The position numbers and the translations under genes are program-made. This document shows, one piece after another, positions 25,310 through 32,876 of a stretch of DNA of 64,000 nucleotides; within the stretch, counting starts at the first letter, position 1; every line of letters starts with the position of its first letter. Source of the stretch: Bacillus timonensis (GTDB lineage: Bacteria; Bacillota; Bacilli; Bacillales; Bacillaceae_L); NCBI GenBank assembly GCA_020171895.1, contig JAIVAN010000003.1, positions 124,001 to 188,000 of the forward strand, in the 5' to 3' direction. The notes below the pieces were generated by a model. It made no database searches. It was not told where the DNA came from and worked only from the letters and a program-made list of their open reading frames with translations.

Positions 25310-26646
25310 ATCCCACAAACATTCGAGACCTTTTAACCAATTGGCAAAGAAAAGGATTTGTACACCGTGTAAAAAAAGAGGTTGACCCTAAATATGAACT
25401 CGGTGCAGTCATAAATTCGCTAAATGGAAAGCACCCTTTTTATTTTGAAAAGATTAAGGGTTATACGAGCCCAATGGTTTCAGGATTAGGTGGAGACCGG
25501 GTCCTTGTTGCTGATTCTATTGGTATTGATAAAAAGGACTTCGTTCCAAAAATCATTGAATCGATTGTAAATCCTATCCCAACGACGAAAGTTGGGACAG
25601 GTCAGGTCCATGAAAATGTCGTAATGGGACCATTTGATTTGGAAGACTTTTTTCCCATCCCAACCTATCATGCATTAGATTCAGGTCAATATTATGTATC
25701 TGGCATTCTAGTTGTAAAAGACTTAACAGGAAAAAAACGGTACACATCCATTCGTAGGATGCAGTTTTTAGGACATAACCGAACAAACATATTGATTACA
25801 TCTCCTGAACTAAATGAACAATATAAAACGTTTGAAGAACGAGGCGAACCAATGGAGGTTGCCGTCATGTTTGGTGTGGTTCCAGCTGTTGTGTTAGCTT
25901 CGCAGATCAGCACTCATTTATTTCATGCGGATAAATTAGATGTTGCGGGTGCCCTATTAGGAGAATCTCTACCTGTTGTTCAATGTAAGACCGTCGACTT
26001 AGAGGTTTTAGCCGATGCAGAAATTGTTCTAGAAGGAAAAATGCTTCCACATGTAAGGGAAATGGAAGGGCCGTTTGGAGAGTTAGCAGGTTATTACGGA
26101 ACAAGAACTCCTCAACCTGTCATTGAATTTTCAGCAATTACCTTTCGAAATCAAGCCATTGCACAGACCATTTTCCCTTCAAGTTATGAAGAGCGATTGC
26201 CGATGGCACTAGTTAGAGAAGCAACCTTATTTAGTACGGTCAGACAAGTAGTCCCAAATATTCAGGCTGTCCATATCTCTCTCGGAGGTGTAGGGAGGTA
26301 TCATGCAGTCATTCAAATTGACAAAAAAACAGAGGGTGATGCGAAGACAGCAGCACTTGCAGCGTTTGCAAGCGATAAAGATTTAAAACATGTTGTGGTC
26401 GTTAATCATGATGTTGATATATATAATCATGAAGATGTTGAATGGGCAATTGCAACAAGAGTCCAAGCAGATACTGATATATTTATCGTACCTGGAGGAA
26501 AAGGGTCTCCATTAGAATCTTCTCATAATCTAAGGGGAGTAACTGCAAAAATGGGAATAGATGCAACCTATCCACTCGACCAAGCTGAAATGTTTCAGCG
26601 TACGCATATCCCTTTTGACATTCAATTAGAAGATTATTTGTCATAA
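25306..26646 (+). CDS. ubiD: UbiD-family prenyl-FMN-dependent decarboxylase
   Basis: The 446-residue decarboxylase has the catalytic triad of the family: an Arg in SIRRMQ (150/151) and the Glu pair in EGPFGE (254 and 259). The central prFMN-binding domain and a C-terminal helix are also recognisable. UbiD enzymes decarboxylate aromatic or heteroaromatic acids reversibly. ATG at 25306 overlaps the ubiX stop and follows GGGGGGAG, so it is preferred to GTG at 25291. In the proposed purine route it would convert 4-amino-5-imidazolecarboxylate to 4-aminoimidazole and CO2. That substrate is inference only. Confidence 0.92.
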   Translation: MNPTNIRDLLTNWQRKGFVHRVKKEVDPKYELGAVINSLNGKHPFYFEKIKGYTSPMVSGLGGDRVLVADSIGIDKKDFVPKIIESIVNPIPTTKVGTGQVHENVVMGPFDLEDFFPIPTYHALDSGQYYVSGILVVKDLTGKKRYTSIRRMQFLGHNRTNILITSPELNEQYKTFEERGEPMEVAVMFGVVPAVVLASQISTHLFHADKLDVAGALLGESLPVVQCKTVDLEVLADAEIVLEGKMLPHVREMEGPFGELAGYYGTRTPQPVIEFSAITFRNQAIAQTIFPSSYEERLPMALVREATLFSTVRQVVPNIQAVHISLGGVGRYHAVIQIDKKTEGDAKTAALAAFASDKDLKHVVVVNHDVDIYNHEDVEWAIATRVQADTDIFIVPGGKGSPLESSHNLRGVTAKMGIDATYPLDQAEMFQRTHIPFDIQLEDYLS

Positions 26647-26691
26647 GTTTCATTTCTTTCGAATAGATGAGATTAATAGGAGAGGATGACC

Positions 26692-26958
26692 TTGAACGCA
26701 ATTGGATTAGTCGAGACGAGAGGTTTAACTTCTGCGTTAGAAGCGTTAGATTCAATGGCAAAAGCCGCCGACGTAAAATTAGTAGATTTAAAAAAGGTAG
26801 GTTCAGGATTTGTTACAGTCATTATAGAAGGAGATGTGGCTGCAGTTAGTGCTGCTGTTGATGTTGGCAAAATGGCACCATCCAAAGTAGGTGGAGAGCT
26901 TATATCTGCAAACGTAATTCCAAGACCTCACCAAGAGCTTAGTAAGATTCTAAAGTAG
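26692..26958 (+). CDS. BMC-H hexameric shell protein 1
   Basis: This 88-residue protein is a single BMC domain (NAIGLVETRGLTSALEALD, then EGDVAAVSAAVDVGK and VIPRPHQEL). BMC-H proteins form hexagonal tiles of the shell facets with a central pore. The pore loop reads KKVGSG, close to the open Ser pore of PduA. TTG at 26692 is the likely start, because AGGAGAGG abuts the ATG at 26686 but sits 6 nt ahead of the TTG. The central Lys-rich interface is typical. It is the first of three BMC-H genes in the operon. Confidence 0.93.
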   Translation: MNAIGLVETRGLTSALEALDSMAKAADVKLVDLKKVGSGFVTVIIEGDVAAVSAAVDVGKMAPSKVGGELISANVIPRPHQELSKILK

Positions 26959-26970
26959 GGGTTGATTAAC

Positions 26971-27942
26971 TTGTCTGAGTTTATGAAGAATATTGTAGCG
27001 GAAGTGTTGAATTCAAACACGAAGCTAGTTCAATCAAAAAGCAATCCTATAAAGTCAAACAAACATATAAAACCTACTGCCGCTAAGGAGATAGTTGGCG
27101 TTGAAAGACCGAATTATCAAAAGCAAAAAATTGAAAAACGCTTAGCGGTATTAGAGGAAGAACAAGCAGAAACGGTATTTCCCTCAAAGAACCAAAGCTT
27201 GAATCAAGCTTCTCGAACTACACTATCTACAAACACGCATAACTCAAGGACATTTATCGAAGGATCATTAGCAAACTTAATAAAAATGTCTCTCGTGCAA
27301 GGAAATATGTATCAAAAACAACCCAATGCATATGCTGAAGCACAGTCAAACGTTCAGCTTCAAAAAGGAAAGTTAATTGGAAAATCAAAGGATGATACGT
27401 ATGTATGGTTTTTTCCAACAATCCATCCCAATTTACAAACTTACTTTCACCGTACCCCTAGTCAACAAGCTGTTGTCGTTGTAACAGCCCAATCATGTCT
27501 TCCAAGTCAACTATTCTTACTTAATGCAATTTTGAGAGAACACTCAGATCTTAAATATTATATCTGCTGGGATAAAAGCTGTAGCAAGCCTTTTAAACTA
27601 GAGTTATTGTGTGAAGATGCAAATCGATTAGAAAAAATCGCGAAGCATATTTTTCAAAAAATAGGTAATCGTTCAATGAAAAAAATCGATTCTACTTTCA
27701 GTCATTCCCCAAGTGCTTGGTTGTGTAAACAGCTAGATATTACACAAACAGTCCAGTCAGTCGGTGTAATAGAAGGGATAGACTATTATGGCAATCTATT
27801 TTTACTGGATCGCTTTTTAAAAAGCAAAGATTCTTCTAATCTTGCTTTTAAAGTAGAAGAAAAGTATCTTCTTGTAACTGGTGGTCCAGATAAAGTAGAA
27901 AAAGCAGTCCTTGAGCTAAGGAAAGAATGTGATCGAACGTAG
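26971..27942 (+). CDS. Unrecognised BMC-operon protein, possibly a diverged double-BMC-fold protein with an N-terminal targeting helix
   Basis: I do not recognise a named family for this 323-residue protein. Residues 1-16 (MSEFMKNIVAEVLNSN) look like an amphipathic encapsulation peptide. A polar, Lys/Asn/Gln-rich linker follows to about 125. Two segments (about 166-232 and 262-319) share the beta-alpha-beta-beta-alpha pattern of BMC domains. The second begins SVGVIEG, like SxGLVET, and ends VTGGPDKVEKAVLEL, like VxGDVxAVKAAV. It could thus be a cryptic BMC-T-like shell protein or a scaffold linking core to shell. TTG at 26971 fits the AGGGG site better than TTG at 26962. It sits between two shell genes. 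Confidence 0.6.
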   Translation: MSEFMKNIVAEVLNSNTKLVQSKSNPIKSNKHIKPTAAKEIVGVERPNYQKQKIEKRLAVLEEEQAETVFPSKNQSLNQASRTTLSTNTHNSRTFIEGSLANLIKMSLVQGNMYQKQPNAYAEAQSNVQLQKGKLIGKSKDDTYVWFFPTIHPNLQTYFHRTPSQQAVVVVTAQSCLPSQLFLLNAILREHSDLKYYICWDKSCSKPFKLELLCEDANRLEKIAKHIFQKIGNRSMKKIDSTFSHSPSAWLCKQLDITQTVQSVGVIEGIDYYGNLFLLDRFLKSKDSSNLAFKVEEKYLLVTGGPDKVEKAVLELRKECDRT

Positions 27943-27960
27943 AAGGTAGGTGGTTAGAAG

Positions 27961-28383
27961 ATGTTTGCTTTAGGTTTAATTGAAACGATTGGGTATGCGA
28001 CCGCAGTTTCTGCTGCAGATGCAGCTGTCAAAGCTGCCAACGTCGAAATTATTGCTGTAGAAAAAATAATAGGGGTTCATGGAGCGTTAGGAGTAACGGT
28101 CCATTTTAGTGGAGATGTTGCATCAGTTAAAGCAGCAGTGGAAGCTGGTAAAAAAGCGGCTGAGAGGGTGGGGAAAGTTGTTTCGGCCCATGTCATACCG
28201 CGTGCACATTCGGAAGTAGAAATGAAGCTTCTAAGTCAATATAAGTTTAGTAGCTCGGATGGAGAAAGTGGAATGTTAAAAGATATAGAAAATGAACGTA
28301 AAGAAACAGATAAAAGTACTGTAAAACCAAAACGATCTTATAAAAGAAGGAACACAAATGAAAATAAAGGTGAGAAAGAATAA
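27961..28383 (+). CDS. BMC-H shell protein 2 with enlarged pore loop and basic C-terminal tail
   Basis: The 140-residue protein has a BMC domain at 1-95 (FALGLIETIGYATAVSAAD, SGDVASVKAAVEAGKKAAERVG, HVIPRAHSEVE). Its pore region is unusual. Where normal BMC-H proteins have a short KIGSG loop, this one has KIIGVHGALG, several residues longer, so the hexamer pore may be larger or gated. About 45 further residues follow the domain and end in a strongly basic, disordered stretch (KPKRSYKRRNTNENKG). That tail may bind cargo, nucleic acid or the neighbouring protein. The start ATG at 27961 has AGGTGG upstream. Confidence 0.92.
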   Translation: MFALGLIETIGYATAVSAADAAVKAANVEIIAVEKIIGVHGALGVTVHFSGDVASVKAAVEAGKKAAERVGKVVSAHVIPRAHSEVEMKLLSQYKFSSSDGESGMLKDIENERKETDKSTVKPKRSYKRRNTNENKGEKE

Positions 28384-28408
28384 AGAAAAATAAAGGAGGA
28401 AGATTGGT

Positions 28409-28687
28409 ATGGGAGAGGCGCTAGGTTTGGTAGAAACAAAAGGTCTAACAGGAGCAATTGAAGCGGCAGATGCAATGGTAAAAGCAGCAAATGTTGAAAT
28501 CTGTGGATATGAAAAAATTGGTTTTGGGCTAGTAACAGTGATGGTACGAGGTGATGTTGGTGCTGTAAAAGCTGCAACAGATGCTGGGGCAGAAGCAGCT
28601 AGCAGAGTTGGAGAATTGGTATCAGTTCACGTCATCCCACGCCCTCATAGCGAAATAGAGAGAGTACTTTTATCTAAAGGTGAATAA
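28409..28687 (+). CDS. BMC-H shell protein 3 (PduA/PduJ-like)
   Basis: The 92-residue canonical BMC-H protein contains [34 protein letters not shown] and [11 protein letters not shown]. It is the closest of the three to PduA/PduJ and is probably the main facet protein. The pore loop is KIGFG, with Phe in place of the usual Ser, which would narrow the opening and make it hydrophobic. A strong AAAGGAGGA site suggests high expression. It follows BMC-H2 by 25 nt and precedes the flavoprotein gene by 2 nt. Confidence 0.95.
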   Translation: MGEALGLVETKGLTGAIEAADAMVKAANVEICGYEKIGFGLVTVMVRGDVGAVKAATDAGAEAASRVGELVSVHVIPRPHSEIERVLLSKGE

Positions 28688-28689
28688 TC

Positions 28690-29445
28690 ATGTTGCAAAG
28701 ACCGCAGAGTGCGATTGTTGAATCCACTCTGCAACATTTATTTCATCGAAATAGTAGGTCGGATCTTCCAAATGTTGAAGTGCTAACGTATCTCACTTAC
28801 CATATGGCAGGAATGGACGAAGCATTTAACTCCATAAAAGAGCTCCGACGACAACAAACTCGAGTCCGTTTGTTGATAGACCCTATCCTACTAGACTATT
28901 TTAGTAAAAATGAGATTGTTAGATTCACTGAGGTTGATGACCTCATTGTTTCGAATCGAGAGCTAGAAGAGAAGAAACATCATTTCCATTCAATCTATCT
29001 GCCTATTCTGTCTTTTTCCCTTCTTTCTAATATCTTACAAGTAAAGGATAGGCTACCAATTGTAAGGTTAATTCTTTGGGCGTTGTTATCTGGAAAAAGT
29101 GTGATCGCTCATGCAGATGGGATAGACCCTTCAAGTAATATGCTTAGACAGAATTCACTTGATCGAGGAAATTTATCTTTAAAACAAGCTTTAAATCAAA
29201 AACTCAAACAAGTTCAATCATTTGGTATTCAAATGGTTGACAGACAAATGGTTGCTTCTACTTTTAAAGAGTTGAACATTTCAAAAAAACTTCAAGTTAT
29301 AACGGCTGAACAAGTTGAAAAGCTTGTAAAAATAAATGTGAAACAGCTTGATGTGACAACTTCGACAATCATTACCCCATTAGCCAAAGATCTCATAAAT
29401 CAATATCACATTGAACTTGTCTATATGGAAAAGGAGAAGCGATAA
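28690..29445 (+). CDS. BMC-associated flavoprotein-like protein
   Basis: This 251-residue protein resembles the flavoprotein (HFCD-fold) genes found in microcompartment loci. It has an N-terminal strand VEVLTYLTYHMAG, then a central LPILSFSLLSNILQ and a LILWALLSGKSVIAHADG segment that aligns with the conserved LIxWALLxGKPVIAA region. The C-terminal 45 residues (LQVITAEQVEKL, STIITPLAKDLINQYHIEL) form the small ITAEDV...TPLA module known from BMC proteins. It may bind FMN or a flavin product, perhaps linked to the UbiX/UbiD pair. The family call is from pattern memory, and the function in BMCs is not established. Confidence 0.6.
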   Translation: MLQRPQSAIVESTLQHLFHRNSRSDLPNVEVLTYLTYHMAGMDEAFNSIKELRRQQTRVRLLIDPILLDYFSKNEIVRFTEVDDLIVSNRELEEKKHHFHSIYLPILSFSLLSNILQVKDRLPIVRLILWALLSGKSVIAHADGIDPSSNMLRQNSLDRGNLSLKQALNQKLKQVQSFGIQMVDRQMVASTFKELNISKKLQVITAEQVEKLVKINVKQLDVTTSTIITPLAKDLINQYHIELVYMEKEKR

Positions 29446-29447
29446 AT

Positions 29448-29726
29448 ATGGAATTAGGAATTGTAGTAGGAAGAGTTACAGCAACAAGAAAGGATGAAAA
29501 TCTAGTAGGTTCAAAACTACTCATTACTCAACCTCTAAATCTAGATGGAAAAACGAATCAAAATCTCCCTATTATTGCTGTAGACACAGTTGGAGCTGGA
29601 ATTGGTGAGAAAGTTATCTATGTGAAAGGAAGCATGGCTTCCAGGGCTATTCGAGCAAATAAGGATGCACCGATAGATGCTGCTATTGTAGGAATCATTG
29701 ACAGTCTAGAGTACGAAAACCTATAG
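29448..29726 (+). CDS. BMC-P pentameric vertex protein (EutN/CcmL family)
   Basis: The 92-residue protein is a complete EutN/CcmL/PduN domain: LGIVVGRVTATRKDENLVGSK at the start, then AVDTVGAGIGEKVIYVKGS and APIDAAIVGIIDSLE. Pentamers of such proteins cap the twelve vertices of a microcompartment, so its presence shows that the operon can build a closed shell. It starts 2 nt after the flavoprotein stop behind AAGGAG, and the altered adenine deaminase follows 11 nt later. There is one copy only, as in the simplest BMC loci. Confidence 0.95.
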   Translation: MELGIVVGRVTATRKDENLVGSKLLITQPLNLDGKTNQNLPIIAVDTVGAGIGEKVIYVKGSMASRAIRANKDAPIDAAIVGIIDSLEYENL

Positions 29727-29737
29727 GAGGATATGGG

Positions 29738-31549
29738 ATGGATGCAAAAGGAATTAAAGAAGCGATTCAGTGGCGAAAATTAATTGACACATTGCTTGAT
29801 GACAAACAGTTTGCTGATGTAGTACTTACTGGTGGTTATTTTATTAATGTCATTACGCGTGAAATTTATGTAGCTGATGTAGCAATCAAAGGAGAATACA
29901 TCTTAATGGTAGGAGACGCCCAGGAATTAATCGGCCCGTCTACTATGGTAGAAGATGTGAAAGGAAAATTTATTTCACCTGGTTTTATAGATTCACATAT
30001 GCATTTCGAGAGTGCAATGTTAACTTGTACAGAATTCTCGAAGCTTTCTATACCTACTGGTACCACAACTTTAATTGGAGATCCTCATGAAATAGGAAAT
30101 GTGCTAGGTGTCCATGGAATGAAGGAAATGATTAAGGAAGCGAAAAATTTACCGAACCATATTTTCTTTACCGTTCCATGTGCTGTTCCTGACGCACCTG
30201 GTTTAGAAACGTCAGGGTATGATGTGAATTCAAAGGATATGGCCGAGTTATTAAATGATGAATATGTTCAAGGGATTGGAGAAATCCAAAGCTTTAGTAA
30301 TATTAAGCCTGTCTTCAAGCATGCTCCACATTTAATCGATGATTTAGTTGCATCTGTTTCTTATGCTAAAAGCATTGGAAAAACGGTGGAAGGAAATGCT
30401 CCAGGATTATTTGGGAAAGAATTAGCGGCTCATATCATTAGTGGTGGAACGCATGTATCTTGTCATGAAACCACAACAAAAGAAGAAACCATTGAAAAAC
30501 TAAGGTACGGAGTTAGTGTATTTATGCGTGAAGGCTCTTCGCAGCGAAATATGTCCGAGTGCATTCGTGCAATAACCGAGGAAGGTCTAGACTCTCGAAG
30601 TGCCATTTTGGTTTCTGATGATATGGTTCCAGAGGATTTACTAAAATATGGTCATATGAATGATATAGTAAGGCGAACGATTGCCCAAGGAATTGATCCA
30701 GTAGAAGCGATTCAAATGGTTACAATTAATCCTGCAACCCATTTTGGATTTAAAGAATTAGGGGTTATTGCACCAGGAAAGAGAGCTGATATTGTTGTAA
30801 TTAGCAATCTAAAAGAAATGGCTGTGGACCAAGTGTACTTGAGTGGGAAAAAAGCGGCTGAAAAAGGCGAATTAACCATCGAAATTGCTTCCTACACATA
30901 CCCAGAAAGTGTGAAAAAATCGATTAAGCGAGGACCAGTCACAATAGAAGAGTTGGTCATTAAAGCTTCTGGAAGTCGTGCTAGAGTAAGAGCAATTGTG
31001 GGAATACCAGACCAAAATTTAACTGGGGCAAATGAATTTGAGATGAATGTTGAAAATGGAGTAGTAAAACCATGTTTAAAGCAAGATGTTCTACCGCTTT
31101 TAGTCGTTGAACGACATGGGCGTACGAATAAAGTAGGCAAAACATTCATCAACGGATTTAAACTACAAAGTGGTGCTATAGCAGAGAGTGTGGCACACGA
31201 TACACATAATATCATTGTTACTGGGACGAACTATGACGATATGGTTACTGCGGTAAACCGAGTTATTGCAATGGATGGGGGAATTGCAATGATTCGGGAA
31301 GGAAAAGTAGTAGGAGACCTTCCATTAAGAATTGGTGGATTAATGACAGATGAACTTGATGGAAAAGAGGTAAGTGCCAAAATTGCAGAACTATCTCGAT
31401 TAGCTTTGGAGGAACTAGGTTGCGGCATTCATGTTCCATTTATGCACTTATCTTTTTGGTCACTTGTAACAAGTCCAGAATGGAAGATTACAGATAAAGG
31501 ACTAATTGATGTAGATAAATTCGAAATATTAGACACAATCGTAAGGTAG
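29738..31549 (+). CDS. Adenine-deaminase-like amidohydrolase with altered metal site, BMC-associated
   Basis: This 603-residue paralogue of AdeC keeps SHMHFESAM (His87 and His89), GDPHEIGNV, GIGEIQ with Glu182, and the C-terminal VAHDTHNI domain. It differs at catalytic positions. The His of the GHAAG motif (His202 in AdeC) is Asn220 here (EGNAPG), TDHE becomes SCHE, and VTDDKH becomes VSDDMV. Loss of one metal ligand suggests another substrate than adenine. By pathway logic, 4-aminoimidazole deamination to 4-imidazolone would fit, since both remove an exocyclic amine from an imidazole-containing ring. It is inferred only. It follows the vertex gene by 11 nt with a GGAGG site. Confidence 0.82.
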   Translation: MDAKGIKEAIQWRKLIDTLLDDKQFADVVLTGGYFINVITREIYVADVAIKGEYILMVGDAQELIGPSTMVEDVKGKFISPGFIDSHMHFESAMLTCTEFSKLSIPTGTTTLIGDPHEIGNVLGVHGMKEMIKEAKNLPNHIFFTVPCAVPDAPGLETSGYDVNSKDMAELLNDEYVQGIGEIQSFSNIKPVFKHAPHLIDDLVASVSYAKSIGKTVEGNAPGLFGKELAAHIISGGTHVSCHETTTKEETIEKLRYGVSVFMREGSSQRNMSECIRAITEEGLDSRSAILVSDDMVPEDLLKYGHMNDIVRRTIAQGIDPVEAIQMVTINPATHFGFKELGVIAPGKRADIVVISNLKEMAVDQVYLSGKKAAEKGELTIEIASYTYPESVKKSIKRGPVTIEELVIKASGSRARVRAIVGIPDQNLTGANEFEMNVENGVVKPCLKQDVLPLLVVERHGRTNKVGKTFINGFKLQSGAIAESVAHDTHNIIVTGTNYDDMVTAVNRVIAMDGGIAMIREGKVVGDLPLRIGGLMTDELDGKEVSAKIAELSRLALEELGCGIHVPFMHLSFWSLVTSPEWKITDKGLIDVDKFEILDTIVR

Positions 31550-31559
31550 GTGAAGGTAG

Positions 31560-32243
31560 TTGGGGGTAAAGCTCATCGATTTAACTCAAGAAATTTATCA
31601 AGGGATGCCTGTTTTTCCTTTACATCAAAAAACAATGATATTCCCTAATATTTCTCATGAAGAAAGTGAAAGGAAAATTGGCTTTCCATTTGCTACAAAT
31701 AATTTAATCATGAATGAACATGGACCTACACACAGTGATGCTACATATGAATATGACCCCGAAGGTCAGTTTATTGATGAAATGCCATTGGAGTATTTTT
31801 ATGGGCCTGCTATATGTTTAGACGTTTCACATGTTTCCCCGGATGGATACATTACACCACTTGATTTAGAACGAGCACTAGATCGATCGGGGCAAGTTCT
31901 TCAACAGGGGGATATCGTTCTATTGTATACAGGTCACTATAACAGGAAGTATGGAACAGATGAATGGTTAACGAGGTATGCTGGACTTAACTATGATGGA
32001 GCTAAGTGGCTAGCAGAAAAAGGTGTAGTAAATATTGGAATTGATGCACCTGCGATTGATAACCCGGATGATCCAAAGTATTCTGGACACTTAATTTGTA
32101 GGGAGTATAAATTAACAAATACTGAGAATTTGTGCAATCTTGATCAAGTTGCGGGTAAACGATTTTTGTATTTTGGTTTACCACTCCGCATTCGAAAAGG
32201 AACGGGTTCTCCTATTCGTGCAGTAGCAGTTTTTATTGAATAG
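31560..32243 (+). CDS. Cyclase-family metal hydrolase (kynurenine formamidase/isatin hydrolase-like)
   Basis: The 227-residue member of the cyclase family (PF04199) starts with IDLTQEIYQGMPVFP. The family metal motif is HxGTHxDxPxH; here it reads HGPTHSDATYE (54-64). It keeps His54, Thr57, His58 and Asp60, but Glu replaces the last His, which is catalytic in KynB-type enzymes. IGIDAPAID and HLICREY follow. These enzymes hydrolyse amides or cyclic amides, for example isatin. In this operon it could open 4-imidazolone to formiminoglycine (inference). The start is TTG at 31560 behind AGGTGAAGG. Confidence 0.8.
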   Translation: MGVKLIDLTQEIYQGMPVFPLHQKTMIFPNISHEESERKIGFPFATNNLIMNEHGPTHSDATYEYDPEGQFIDEMPLEYFYGPAICLDVSHVSPDGYITPLDLERALDRSGQVLQQGDIVLLYTGHYNRKYGTDEWLTRYAGLNYDGAKWLAEKGVVNIGIDAPAIDNPDDPKYSGHLICREYKLTNTENLCNLDQVAGKRFLYFGLPLRIRKGTGSPIRAVAVFIE

Positions 32244-32258
32244 AAAGGAGACGAAAGT

Positions 32259-32876
32259 ATGAGTCTCGCAAAAGATCAAATAAAAAGTGAAATTTTGGTT
32301 CCAGCATATGAAGGAAGATGTGCCGAATTGAAATCAGGAGAAGAGCTCATCATTATTGACGTGGATGGCAAGCAAGTAGGTGATTTTATTTGCTTTAATT
32401 ATAGCGATCCTAGAGAATATGTATCTCCTGTCCATATGAGAGCCTCTCTAAGTAGTATCCGCTTACAGGTAGGTGATTATCTGTATAGTAATCGAAGACG
32501 TCCTTTAATGCAGTTAATTCACGACACTGTTGGTCAGCATGACTTTTTCTTCCCAGCATGTGATTATTACCGATACAAGGTGGATTTTAACAAACCAGAT
32601 CATCCAAATTGCCACGACAATCTAGAGGGTGCCTTAACCAAGTGTGGATTACATCCCAACCATTTACCTGATCCGATTAATTGGTTTATGTATAACAAGC
32701 TTGATCAATTTGGGGACTATGAAATACATGAACCACTATCAAAGCCAGGTGATTATGTCCGTCTAAAAGCACTAGATGACGTAATCGTAGCCTTAAGTAC
32801 ATGTTCTCAAGATATGGCTCCTGTAAATGGGTGGAAAGTTACTTCATTGAAAATGCAAATTGTGAGGTCTAAATGA
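32259..32876 (+). CDS. DUF1989/urea carboxylase-associated family protein
   Basis: The 205-residue DUF1989 protein has the typical segments GKQVGDFICFN, HDTVGQHDFFFPACD, HPNCHDNLEGAL and ALSTCSQDMAPVNG, with clustered His, Cys and Asp that may bind a metal or form a hydrolase site. Family members near urea/guanidine carboxylase act as carboxyguanidine deiminase subunits, so removal of an imino or amidino nitrogen is plausible. N-formiminoglycine deimination would fit the proposed route. Only one DUF1989 gene is present rather than the usual pair. Its stop overlaps the next gene (ATGA). The AAAGGAG site is good. Confidence 0.8.
   Translation: MSLAKDQIKSEILVPAYEGRCAELKSGEELIIIDVDGKQVGDFICFNYSDPREYVSPVHMRASLSSIRLQVGDYLYSNRRRPLMQLIHDTVGQHDFFFPACDYYRYKVDFNKPDHPNCHDNLEGALTKCGLHPNHLPDPINWFMYNKLDQFGDYEIHEPLSKPGDYVRLKALDDVIVALSTCSQDMAPVNGWKVTSLKMQIVRSK

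Noticed and set aside
29738-31549. Second adenine deaminase as a simple duplicate of adeC
   Set aside because: Changes at catalytic motifs and the BMC setting make an identical function unlikely.
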